The notes beneath the pieces are model-generated. The model saw only the letters and a program-made list of their open reading frames with translations. It was not told the DNA's origin and did no database searches. A stretch of 64,000 nucleotides of DNA from Bugulina stolonifera (lineage: Eukaryota; Bryozoa; Gymnolaemata; Cheilostomatida; Bugulidae): NCBI GenBank assembly GCA_935421135.1, contig OW285189.1, positions 8,949,072-9,013,071 of the forward strand, given 5' to 3'. The position numbers and the translations under genes are program-made. Of the stretch, positions 1 to 12,800 are shown one piece after another; positions within the stretch are counted from its first letter, which is position 1; every line of letters starts with the position of its first letter.

Positions 1-3000
1 CCGAAAATACTTAACAACAGTTTACATGGAATTTAAGTGCTGGAATAGATTGTATGTGAAGATATAACAAGATTATTATTTCAGGAACTAAGTTCTATTT
101 CTAGAGTCTATAATTTAATTTCCAGGAACAGTTTAAACTTCAGGTTCATTCCAGCTACTGTCCATCTGCCTGCAAATAGAGGCAAGAGTTATTATACTAG
201 CATAAACCAAACACTATATTATGTTGCATAGTGGTAGGAAGGGCAACTCCTAAGAGAAGGCTATGTGATGGACTCAGACTACAAACTGCTAAGTGTTTTT
301 ATACAGCAAAATTTTGCCGGGGAAATTTGACTTTTAATCCAGGTTCTTCAGCTAAATTTAAGATAAAGCAGTTGTCTTCTCCGTCGTATATGGTGTTTCC
401 CCAATCCAGTTGTCTAAAAACCTAAAGAGAGATTGTGCAATATTGTCGATGAATTGTACCAAGTAGAGCTGCAGAAGTAGTGGTTTGCATTGCTGTCATG
501 TTCTATAACTAAGGGCAAGGAGCTATGGTGTGAAGGTATATAATTATGTAGGCAGGTAAGGCCTACATAATTATATATTATTGGTCTATTATTATACTCT
601 ATCATAAAAATGTTTTGAATCTGCTTCCTGTATTATTATTGTATTAGCATTTTCACACCCATCACTGCTAATTATCACTGCCTAATTATTAATGTACACG
701 TACATGTGTGTAATAGTGAGAATCGGTGAGATTTTGAGAGAATCATTCTCCTGTTTCTCAGTATTCTATTATTATAATACAAGAAAGAAAGAAAGAAAGA
801 AATGTTGTACACTTGTACACAGTATTTCGGTCATAATCATACATTAATTAGAATACTTCAGATCACAATTCCCAACACACCAATTATTTGGTCTCTCACA
901 AACATTTACATAGTTAGTGTGTAACAAGAAAGACTACAGTGTTGTATGTCATCGCAGAGGTAGAAGATACTCTGTGTGATTTCTCACAGTATTGATACAT
1001 TTTATTAAGTGGTTCACAAGCTATTGCCTGTTGTATAGTAAATAATACATCTATACCTACATAGGTATATGAGTAGCGAAGATATAATATTATTTATAAT
1101 TATCGCAATATTATAAATTGCACATGTCCATATTCTCACCAGTTTCCCTTAGCACAGACTGCACTAGTATGTACTGCATACATTAGTATCTGGGTTCTTT
1201 GATAATACCTTTCTTTGGGCATAGAGCCAAAATATCGCCAATTCTTGGAATACAGGAACCAGTAATCGTAGCTTGCATGAATATACTATTACTGTGTAAT
1301 AAGAATGGATGAACACTGTATAGTTATCGGTAGAATGAATTTGTATAATGTTACCATGAATAGAAATACCTTTTACACATATACTAGCCTAAAACTACAT
1401 GTACTGCAACAGCTATTAATGTCAGGTACATGCATTGACAGGGTGTAATGCATGTACAAATGTACCAAGTCATATACACGTACAATGTCATATACACGTA
1501 CAATGTCATATACACGTAAAATGTCATATACACGTACAATGTCATATACACGTACAATGTCATATACACGTACAATGTATGTTTTCAATGTATATAATAT
1601 ACAATGTATATTTTGAGAGTACATACATGTAAGTGACAGGAAATACAAGTATAAGTACACTATGTGTAGGGTCATACGCTAGTCTTCAGCCACACTCACA
1701 CACCATACTTGATACCTTGACAGTTCTACTGAACTTTTATTAGCACTTTCATTGCTGTGTGACTAGGCCTTTAGGTGGCAAAGGGACATTTTGAAGTATA
1801 ATTTGGAAATGGGGAAAAACCCAAAGTTAAACAAAGAAGACAACTTCTCCTTTTTCAGTTCTACAAAATAGGCTATCTTATTCTCTAGTTATTCCTGCAC
1901 TAATCCCAACAGATATTTGGCTCTAAAGGTACACCCCCCATCCTACACTTCATATCTGTTAGGTTGTACCTGGCTAATAGCACCTTTACAAAAGAGAAGA
2001 CATATACAAATGCATGTTTAGGCTCCGGGGTAAAACAAGTGTACAACTAACTTCATAAATTTACTAAAAATAGTTGTTCTACTCTGCATTGCAAATCTTT
2101 TGAAGAACAACATTTCAGACAGTCTAGCGAGTTACAAGGCATTATCATTTTGCAGAGCAACAACATGTGTGGCTGCTACCCAGACATAACACATAGTACA
2201 TTATATGCATATGTATAAGTACATGTATAACATAAACCAGTGTAACATTTAACTGAATGAATATGTGTAATACAACCGTGCATATATGATTACTTGCTAT
2301 ATGGTATACTTACAGAATTTATCTTTATTTACCGCCTGCTTCATCGCTCTGCAAAAAAGGTTCAATAAATATCACCAGATATCAGAGATTAATAAATATT
2401 CTGGTATGTACATGTATACAGCTCTAATTACATGCATGTACAAAAATGTATGTGGACAACAAGCATAACATTATATTTACGTTCATTGCAGATGAAAAAA
2501 TTGCTGGTCAATATAAGTAATATTACTAATTTCACTGAGAAGTTGTCTTCTCTTGTGATAACAATAATGGGAGGAATAAGGCTCAGTTTAAGTCAGAACT
2601 ACACATGCTATTACAGTATAGTATAATACTGACATGTGACCATGTCTGCATATAACAATTTGTGTACAAATCTACTGGTAGCATACAGTGCATGTAGTCC
2701 GACCTCATGTACATGTGCCGAACATAATGTTGAAAGAGAGAGGATAACTTCTCGATAAATATTTTGCATCACTCTAAAAGGAATAATGGATTGTTTGTTA
2801 TTGTATTTAATTCTGGTATGATAATTATCATTATACTCTAGTAGCTTCACTAATTAGCTCAATAATTTCATAGATTTAGCTAATACACTATATTATCATT
2901 GTACCATCTGATGGCACACCACAATTAGCTAGCCATTGACTTTGCTAGACATGACTTAAGCATGGATAGCGTGTGTACTAAGATGAGATATAGACCATGT

Positions 3001-4903
3001 AACTAACAACAACTCTATAAATCAATTATGGTATTGCATTATCTACCACTAATTGTATAAACGGAGGATAAGAAGGGTATAATCTTTGGAGATAAGCTAG
3101 TTAATTGAACAGTGATTGATAGAATAGTGTGACTGATTTCTTGTATAATATAATTATTATATGCTGTGCTGTATATACACTGTATATGCACCAGGATATA
3201 GCTGTAGGACATTGTTTGTATTAAATATTTCCACAGGGAATAATGGATACATGTTAATATACTATTAAGATGACCATCCAATACACAACAGTCAAGTATT
3301 GGCTAACAACTCATTAATAATATTATGTGCTCAATTTCTAGCCCAAATGAATAATTGATAGAATTATATCAACAGTGCATTTAGAGAAATTGCTATAACT
3401 CATATTACCCAGTCAACAGTGTATGCTAGATCTACCCTATGTATACTTTTTGATACAGTAATATGTAGGGCTTAGTTACCACGGGCTCATGTCAACTTTG
3501 ATGTTGGAGTATGAAAAATGCAGACTGGTAGACCAACTGAGCTGTTTGGTTTTTCATATCAAACGCTTATCTTTGTTTAATTACTTGAGGGAAAACAGTG
3601 AACAAGAACGTGAAAGTGATAGAATACCAACCAAAGTTTGCCCCATCAGTTGATTTTCTAGCTTCTACACTAAGTTTTTAAGACACACTTGGTAAACTGG
3701 GTTATATCACCCTATAATTCCTGTTTTTGTTTGAATTGGTGGAAACCAGAGATAGTGTAAACACCCGCTTCACATTCTCTACATATTAAGACATGTATAT
3801 TTTGTGTTTTACTAAAAAATATTGCTGAGCTGAAATTTTATTTATCAGGCAGGTATGTAGATTGAGCCAGTGACTGGGATGTACACCTCAGGCTTTATGA
3901 AATACTTGAGCAGTTTCTAGGACTCCTGACACAAAGCAAGGCTACTAAAGGATGTGCATATTATTACTATCGAGTTACAATATTCAGCAGTAGAGACCTC
4001 AGCAATTGATTGTTCATTCTACATGATAACTTGTAAAGACCAATTAAATGTGCATCCCAAATAGCACACCTGGGTGATAATTGTCCAATGTCTACTTCCT
4101 GTCAGTTGCTGAATCGTGGAATAATGAAGTATCTAGTATAATTGCTTCACTGAAGATCAGCTCACAATGTTTAATGAACTTGAAGACAGCGTCAGTCAAT
4201 CTTGTATACTATTTGTATAGCAGGACTTGTGGACTATTTTATAATGCACCCACTGAGAGCAATTTATAGTATCCCAGTGCAATTAATGCTATAGAACTCT
4301 ATGATTACTATACATCATTATTTGACACTTCTCAGCTGAATGTATGGTATTTAATTTTATACATGGTAGACTGATAGATACACTTATGAAAGAAATCAGA
4401 TGTGCTCTAGGCTGAGAGCGCTAGTGGCTTCAATCAATATAATAGTGTGACCTCTATAATAGCTTAGCCCCAGGTCCATACCTGTAGCTATAACTGTTCT
4501 AAACTCTAAACTGAAAGGTTGTAATTATGAGCTAGATAAGCCATATTTTAATATTGATTTAGAAGGTTGGAAACCCTGATGGCAGGTTGGCTAGGTAGGA
4601 AGGTTTGGCTAAAAGCATTCTCAAAAGTACAGAATCCTGATAAGTGATGAGCTGGATTAATTATTCATAAGCTACTACTTTGTTTATGTTGGTTTATGTT
4701 GGTTTGGTTGAATAATTTATCATTTTTCAATATGTCAAATTGATTTAAAGGTTATGCATTAATGATAATTAGACTGGACATCAAAGTGGCATTGTACCAC
4801 TTTGCTGGACATTAGGTCCACACTGAAAACATTATTAGAGGAAGGGGACAATGCTGTACTGCACCCTAATAAATAAGCTAGTGCAGCTGATGTAAGGCTA
4901 TAA
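1..4903. other. Intergenic AT-rich DNA without a recognised gene
   Basis: I found no exon with both splice signals and a conserved domain on either strand. The stretch holds a short GAAA microsatellite near 780-801, the 18-bp minisatellite annotated separately, and scattered copies of the GTTGTCTTCTC hairpin half-motif (near 371, 1836, 2540 and 2735). Open frames here are short and low in complexity. Confidence 0.6.
1469..1576. repeat. 18-bp minisatellite, six copies
   Basis: Six head-to-tail copies of the unit gtcatatacacgtacaat; the third has one substitution (taaaat for tacaat). The unit length is divisible by three, so several frames stay open across it and mimic short repetitive proteins. 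The core resembles the ATACACGTA/TACATGTA words common elsewhere in the window. Confidence 0.95.
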
Positions 4904-6101
4904 CTAAGGCAAATCAGAAACCTTTGATGCTGAAGCTTTCTTCTTCCCTGCTTTGAATCCTTTGAATTGAGCTTGAATCTTGAGAGCAGCCTTCTCTACT
5001 TCTGGATCGGTTAAGTCAATATCCACCTCCTCTTCCTCTCCTTTCTTCATAGCAGATGGTTTCTCTTCCTGTTTCTAAACACAGTTTATAGATTATAGGT
5101 ATGAAACACTTTAATGTTTATCTCTTACAGTCATGTGCATGTACAAGTATGTGAACATCAGAGCCATTGAGTAATGGCTCTGGTGAACATGAGTATAGGC
5201 TATGGTGCTATTCCTTTTGGCTAATGACATACTTTCTGTACAGTATGAGACAGCAGAGTAAAGCTATGCTATACACATGTTTATAGATGATGGCTGTATT
5301 CTCATAAAAATAATCTAATAAATTATTCTAAACAATTTGATTTGCATTTTCTACCCCTATCTACACCAATTATGAAAATTGTAGTTGCATGTATTCTCTC
5401 GACATGCACGCCTTCTAAACTCCTAAAAATCCCCAAAACATTTTAATGTTCAGATGACCATGAGTGCAGAGGATGGAAATAATTTAGGGTCTAAATAATT
5501 CCCAATATATCTATAGCAGTCCTACCTGTGTATACTTCCAACATACAATATATTTTGAATTTAAAATATTACAAACATAATGTGATCGGGACTCTGCATC
5601 AGTCTGTGCTCTGCCATTTTACTATGTGTGTATGCGTACTGAAGTAAATGTATATTGAATGTGTACTGTACAAATATAAGTGCGCTGTATACGTACTGCA
5701 CAATATGTACATCGTAGTTTCGTAGACATACTTGAAGTTACAAAAGCCAACCTTTGCTGGAACTACGTACATACAATGTACATGTAGATATGCTAGCAAA
5801 TGGAACCTAGACAATGCTACACTGCTACGTAGATGTGGTATCATCAATTCTATTGATTCCATGTACATGAATATAGCAGAAATTAATATTGAGTTGAAGT
5901 GGTATCGTGCAGAACGTCTTGACTCTTGAATAGCATTTTTGTGCTCCACACAGTCATATACATAGTGACACTATTTTGTAGTACATGCATGCAATCTTAA
6001 AACTTCATGGGAAATCACAGACTTAAGAAAAAAAACAAATTAGATGTACATGTAGATTTCACAGGGTATTGTAGTCGAGCACTTACCTCTGTAGCAGACA
6101 T
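4904..6101 (-). CDS. Small IQ-motif calmodulin-binding protein, PCP4/PEP-19-like
   Basis: Two exons, 6101-6087 and 5074-4904, give 61 residues from ATG to TAG. The 1,012-bp intron is phase 0, with donor GAG|gtaagt and acceptor ttag|AAA. The protein starts MSATE, has a Lys/Glu-rich stretch, then an acidic block (EEEEVDIDLTDPE) followed by an IQ-type helix (AALKIQAQFKGFKAGKKK). This order, acidic block then IQ motif at the C-terminus, and the length match vertebrate PCP4/PEP-19 (about 62 residues), which binds calmodulin and speeds Ca2+ exchange on its C-lobe. The homology rests on the pattern DID-x5-E-x2-A-x4-IQ-x-QF read by eye. Neurogranin-type IQ proteins are the alternative. It is probably cytosolic, since no signal peptide is seen. 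Confidence 0.8.
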
Positions 6102-6138
6102 GACTAATCGGTGTGTTAATTGAGAGAGTGGAATCAGG

Positions 6139-6204
6139 TGGTTAGCTGGAGTAGTGGATGTCTGCACAGAGTGGTTAGCTGGAGTAGTGGATGTCGGTAC
6201 AGAG
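6139..6204. repeat. 33-bp direct duplication upstream of the IQ-motif gene
   Basis: Two adjacent 33-bp copies beginning tggttagctggagtagtgga, differing at about two positions, lie 38 bp upstream of the ATG at 6101. This is where a 5' UTR or core promoter would sit, so the duplication may repeat a regulatory or leader segment. Confidence 0.8.
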
Positions 6205-9200
6205 GGAGGGAGAGTTAGACTAGACAGTTCAGTAAATTAGAGAGAAGTGTAAGGGCTGATAGTAACAGCGTATCATACAGCAGTCAGCGTTGATCAAGTC
6301 ATTCATTGGTTAACTGCTTCCCTATATTGATTTCAATAGATATATGATCTACTGCTGACACGCTGACACCAGCAGCTATCATTGAAAAAGAAATGTAATC
6401 ACTTTGAGACTAGACATGCTATTACATTACACCATTTTGTATAGATAGTATAGCTAAAGAGTGCAACATACACTGTAAATATATATTATACATGCATATA
6501 TTACTACTCATAAACCTCTTCGTTATATGCTGCTACTACTAACATCACTCAATCATGTGCTAATTGAGTATTTGCATTGTATTTTGAGCTCTACATTATT
6601 TACATGATTGATTTACAACATGTAGATTACTTCATCTACATGTATATGCATTGTATCATATGATTTATTTACTTACATGTCCTTGTACAGTCATGTAACT
6701 ACTACAGTAAAACATTACTGGCTAAAGTTACCATTAAAATTCACCTAGACACACTCAGTTACAATACTCTATTGTGCAATATTTTATTGGCATTTAATAG
6801 AATTTAAAGTGAAACATACAATGAACAATCTTACAAAATATGTACAGTGTAAATCATAATTTACTATAACAACACTTTAGTTTTCATCACACACTGTACA
6901 AGTAGTCATAATAGCAATAAAACAGCATTGTTATCTTTCTGAAGGAATTTGGAAACAATACCATGCTTTACTACATCTTCAGTGTTCACTGTAGCGGTAT
7001 TGCGCTTACTTAGTTTGGGTAAAATTTAGCAAATAAGATTATCCAAGTAAAGAACCTCTTTGAGTGATTTACCTGGCGAATTGCTCAAAGATATTCATTA
7101 TTTGAATAATAGTAACTATCTACATGTACATTATTGTAGATATAGCCTGTAGATTACAAGTTTGAAATCCCAAGATGATTCATGTGTACTTTACAAATAG
7201 TATATCTATTCCTGCTCACAGTGACAGACACTAGCAGTAGTAGCAGTGGTTAGTCTATGCACCAAACCAAGTTGTATCAAGATAGCTAATCCTGAGGCTA
7301 TAATTAGTGTACAATGTACATTAGTGAATTAAGATTGAAACCCATCATGGTAAACAGTGTTTTAAATTCAGGAATCACTTGGGACAGAAGGTCCTATTAC
7401 AGAGCCCTGCTTGTTTAAACAGTCACAGATAGATTTATTGCAACAGAAATGGGAATCATTAGTGCTGGATGATTTTTATTTGGTGTGTATTAAGTTTTTT
7501 TGCTAATTTTTCAAAAAAAAAATTGAATTCACGAGTTCGCAACACCAGCCATTATCGGAAGTGGGTGCGCTAAGGGATCGGTTTGCATTTTAAATTATCG
7601 CGGTTTTTGGACCGAAAGAAAAAAGCTGAGAAACTGAATGAAACCGAAACACCGTGCAGCACTAGGAATAATATTATTATGGTAAATACCATGAGCATTC
7701 AGGTATATCTATTTACTCTGATAAGAGTTATCCTCTCTCCACTGGCTTATTAGTGCCTATGACACTAAAACACATTACAACGTCAATTATAGAAGCAAGT
7801 GAATTCCAAGGTTTGTGAAGGATAGCTTAACACTAATGAAGTCTATAAAGGGAACTTGCTCCAGCAGCTAATATACTCTGTAATGATAGCGGTGTCAGAG
7901 GTATGCAAAATCGCTAGTACCATTGCAAACCCGCCGGTGGTGTGATAAAGTGAGAGTTATAGTAGTTACTCAGTAAAAAGTTGACATAATAGCACCTTGA
8001 AGAGAAGTTTATTAAAGGAGAATTCAATTAAATGACTTGACTTTAGAGTTACAGGTAGCTTCGAGAATAAAAATCAATATTATTTTATTAATACAAGTCA
8101 TGTAATATCATTATTGCATTTACAGAAAAAGTCAGAAACAATATGATGTTGAGCAGTAACATTCGTGTAGTACATATGCACTGAATAATATGCTAGCTAT
8201 TATATCCACCACAAAACATACAAGTACAGAATGTAATAAGTAGGTTTTGTATAACTTCTATAATTATTGTTAATAATTAGTAGAATTTCCTTAGAGTAAT
8301 TGTAATAACTATCTTAGCAGGTGTGTGTACTTTTATTACATTAAACTACTCAATATGTTCACAATGTTTGTTAATATTAGCAATGTTATACTAGTATATA
8401 TAAACGTGTATACACAGTGTATGTGTTTAAGCTGTGATCATATTATGTACTTGCGCTCATGTGTACTAATATAATAGTGATAAAAAATAAACTTACCAAT
8501 TTTACTTCCCGGTAAGAAAGCAAAGATCTAAAGAGATCTGCATAGTGTTGCAGAAAATAAATAGTTGCTTATACACGTAACTAGCACAAGTCGCATGCAT
8601 TAGTATTCTAACTAGCACAATAGGAAAAGTAGCCACGGTATATTATGATAATATAACATAATTTATGTTGTGTGTTTGTATGTATGTTCACCATTCACAC
8701 TTGATCAGTACCATTGTAATGGATGTCCAACTTTAATGTTGGAAATGATTTTAATGGTAAGACAAGCACATGCAGTTACAATAAATTAGTCGACAAGCAC
8801 CTGGTCACTGCTGTCAATTGGACAGTGCAGCTGCAACAGCAACTCATCAGTTTAACAGTTTTAGCTATGTCATCACTCTGCAGGTTTGTGATGATTGGAT
8901 CTGTTGCAAAGTTGTCTTCTCGATGTTTTGCATACAGAGAGAAGACAACTCCGTAATTACTATAATCTAAAAATTTGAGCCTATTAGTTTACATTATAGG
9001 CATTGAGCTAAAGGCTTAAAAGATTGAATACAATATTCTCATTTGTTAAAAGTCAACTTTAAATATTCACAATGTTTAGCCGACATATAATATATATATG
9101 ACTAACTAACTGACTAACGCTACATGCATATGTTAGATTAGTGTTTTTGTGTAGCACATTTGTGTTGCTAGTTCTCATTTTACAGTTTTTACTGCTAAAA

Positions 9201-9887
9201 TTACAGTATTTATCCTATCACACCAATGAAAAGTGATCTACTATTTCACCTCTTCATATTTCTTATAACTTTCAGATTGCATTATGATAACAGACGAGTA
9301 TAAACACATTCTATAGGTCACATTATGTTCAGTTGTGGTGTATTCTAGCCATTGAATATTATTTTAGTATAACCAACACACACTTAAACACACACACTCA
9401 CATTGGTACCAATATATAAAAACTACAATAACCCCAGATGGATAAAAAATCCAGTGCAAAGAGAACAGTCACTGAAAAAGTACAAACATTAAATTTTAGC
9501 TGCCTATGTGGAACTATGGTAGATAGTGGATGCATATAAAACCTGTAGTCAGTTGATATAATGTTGCATATGGATAATGAGCATAGGGGATAAACAAGGG
9601 TCAAGGTTAAGAGCAACGACCAATGAGAGAACAGCACACTGTAAATACATGTAGTGATATATTACAGCAGTTCAACCTTCAAGATCAATGTCAACAGTTG
9701 ACCTAGTTAATTGCACAGCAATATATTAAGTATCAGCACAAACACACAACATCTCTTTACGACAGTCAGCAATAATACTTTTTACAAATTTGAGCTTCAA
9801 GATAAGCATGTCAATGTACATGTACATGCGAGTTGTAGGCCTATAACAATGTTCCCACTCCATACATCACTCTGATAGGGCGAGAGA
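6205..9887. other. Intergenic AT-rich DNA without a recognised gene
   Basis: No domain or consistent exon set was found. An isolated good donor (AAATTG|gtaagttt on the minus strand near 8499) could belong to an untranslated leader of the downstream minus-strand gene, but no matching acceptor or frame supports this. The hairpin repeat at 8910-8950 is annotated separately. Confidence 0.5.
8910..8950. repeat. Perfect 12-bp inverted repeat of a dispersed hairpin family
   Basis: AGTTGTCTTCTC and its exact reverse complement GAGAAGACAACT are separated by 17 bp. The flanks (ggatctgttgcaaag on the left, ccgtaattac on the right) recur at 10,862-10,927, which shows a dispersed repeat rather than a chance hairpin. 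Confidence 0.85.
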
Positions 9888-12800
9888 TCAGGCTGAGCGT
9901 TCTTCTAAGATGGAAAGGACGGCATTACTTTCTACCTCCATGATTCCGAGTTCCTCTTTAATATCACTAGTGACCTAAAATATTATAATAACACGTAATG
10001 TGTTGTTATTATAATTATTATTTCAGTGAAATTCTACCATTAGAGGATACTATGTACGTGTAATACAGTAATACAAGATAATATGTTATAGTGTAACACA
10101 GTAATACAAGGTAGTGGAAACCAGCTTATATACAGGCATGTATAATGGTAGACACACTACTAAATACCAACCTGCTGTTTATACTCCTCATCAGAAATGT
10201 CCTTGACATTAGTCATAACATTGTAGTATGCACCCCATACAGCCGTCTGCAAGCACCTTACACAGACCTGCAGGCAAACAATATTACAGTATTCTAGCTA
10301 TGGTACAATACAGTGCACCAAGTACTAGCATGCCAAGTTGATAGTCTGATAACACTACTCATACTCATTCATCGGTAAGTGATGGTCGTGGAGATAACTC
10401 CAGGGTTGTCCAAAGGCATCAAATGGAAGATTACAAGACTTTGAATGAATAACTGCTAAACTAAACACTGAATTCATTCAGGTGTTCTTGATAAATCAAG
10501 TAAACGAATAGTTTTTCTATACCACATTCACAGCACACCTTGTGTAGATACAGTACTGTAGATGCCAATATAGATGCCGATCGAACAAGTACCTGCAACA
10601 AGTTGTCACTAACACTATATTTACCTGCACATCAGATTTACACTGAATGTTCACAATAGGTGACACTTCCTTCAAAGTTGGCCATATGGTGTTAACTTGC
10701 TTGGCTAAGCTAAATGGTACTGCAATAGCATTAGATAAGGCCTCCTTCTTCGCTCGCTCTTTGCTGGAAAAGGAAAAATGTGTTTAATCATGAGTCTTGG
10801 TGCAGGATATACATGTACAATAGCTCATACTGTGCATTGTACATTACATTGAAATCGTTACGGATCTGCTGCAAAGTTGTTCTGCTGATAGAGAGAGGAC
10901 AACTCCATATTATACTCCAAAAATCTGGACTGTACTGAACTTACTTAGCAATTTCAGCTTCTGTTTTACTCGGCATCTTGGCAGCTTCCTGTAACCATAC
11001 AATGATAGACATTGATAGATACCACTATTTAAACCATTTACCAGGCTTGCCAAGTTCGAATGATGAAAATCAGGGAGATTCAGCATTTGGGTGGGGGTGT
11101 CGATTTTAGGTGGGGTACCAAAGTTTGAGTTGAAAATCAGGGAGTATCCTGCGGAATCAGGGAGACTTGGTAAGCCTGCCATTTACCTATTAGATTAGTA
11201 GAGGAGGACAAATATTACTCTGCAATACATGATATAGACTGTTAATGTGTTTAAATTCTAATAACAATGTCACTGTTACTGGCACACACAGATATAAATA
11301 TATGTGTCTGGGCTCTATGGATCCTGGAAACATGTTGCTGGAATAAAAATTCAGGAGTTGTCCTGTTATTTATTTGTACCGTAGACACCATCACCACTTG
11401 GTATCATTATAATGTGAGGTACTCATTACATGATGTCATCACTACGTGACTTTAACACTACAAGTCATGATGCCATCCTTGAATTATATTCTGAGGTTAT
11501 CCTCACCATAAACTGATTAAATGCAGCACTGTCCGCATCGATGATTGGAACCAGGCCATGAGACAAAGAGTGTAGAGGAGGTATTAGTTTTCTCATCTTT
11601 GTATCTAAGCTCTCAAACTTCTTGTTACCGTAAGTAAGGAGGGAGGCCATTGTACCCAGTCCAGCACCCTACAACAATTCCTAAGTTATCTACACTGTTA
11701 ATTACGAGTAGCTAAACGTTTATTAGTCCCATTATCTAGCTCATATTTTAGTCTGATATTTACTCCTTTACAAATAAATGCAACAATTGGATGTAAATTA
11801 TCAGACTCTGATGAGACGGTTAATACTGCTACAAACTTGCTAAGCTTTGTGTAAATAATGATGCATGTAATGTATGTAATGAACTTCTCTACTCAATAAA
11901 CTCAGGGAACTTGAAGTTGAGCAAACAAATGGAGAGCCATATGGGAATTATGTATTCACTCATCCTGTGAATAGTTTATATCCACATAAATAACTTACCA
12001 CTGACCCAACCAGAGCAGAAACAGAACCACCTCCTGGAACAGCTGTTCTGGAAGCAACAGACGACACAAACTCTTTGATGGAGAGGGAGGAAAGTGGAGA
12101 AATGAGGGATTCATCTGAGTCCAGCATATACCTACAGTAAACATCCTCAGACTAGTCCACATGATAATGTGAACAGTACATGTGCATTACAAGTGCATCT
12201 ATAAATTTGTAGACACATCGGTGTTTCACATGTACTATTATATCATAGCCATAACCATACAATATAATAGCAGTAAGCCTAACACAAAAGTAAGTATAAA
12301 ACTAGGAGCTGTTTTCATGGGCACGATACACAGGTACTAATCTGACTGTGATATCATAAGATTTTAAAGTTGTCCTCTTCTTATCATATGACATAGTGAA
12401 AATGAGAGAACAACTCCCAAAATATAGTCTATTGCGCAGTGGACAGTGGGTTATCATAGCTACAGTGTAAGTTCTACAGTATACACAGTGTTCTAGCCTT
12501 AGCTACACAGTGCCCTAGCCTTAGCTACACAGTGTCCTAGCCTTAGCTACACAGTGTCCTAGCCTTAGCCACACAGTGTTCTAGCCTTAGCTACACAGTG
12601 TCCTAGCCTTAGCTACACAGTGTCCTAGCCTTAGCCACACAGTGTTCTAGCCTTAGCCACACAGTGTCCTAGCCTTAGTTACACAGTGTCCTAGCCTTAG
12701 TTACACAGTGTCCTAGCCTTAGTTACACAGTGTCCTAGCCTTAGCCACACAGTGTCCTAGCCTTAGCTACACAGTGTCCTAGCCTTAGCTACACAGTGTC

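Noticed and set aside
1469..1576. CRISPR-like repeat arrays (also 12,484 and 16,579)
   Set aside because: Units are directly adjacent with no unique spacers, and the genome is eukaryotic; these are minisatellites.
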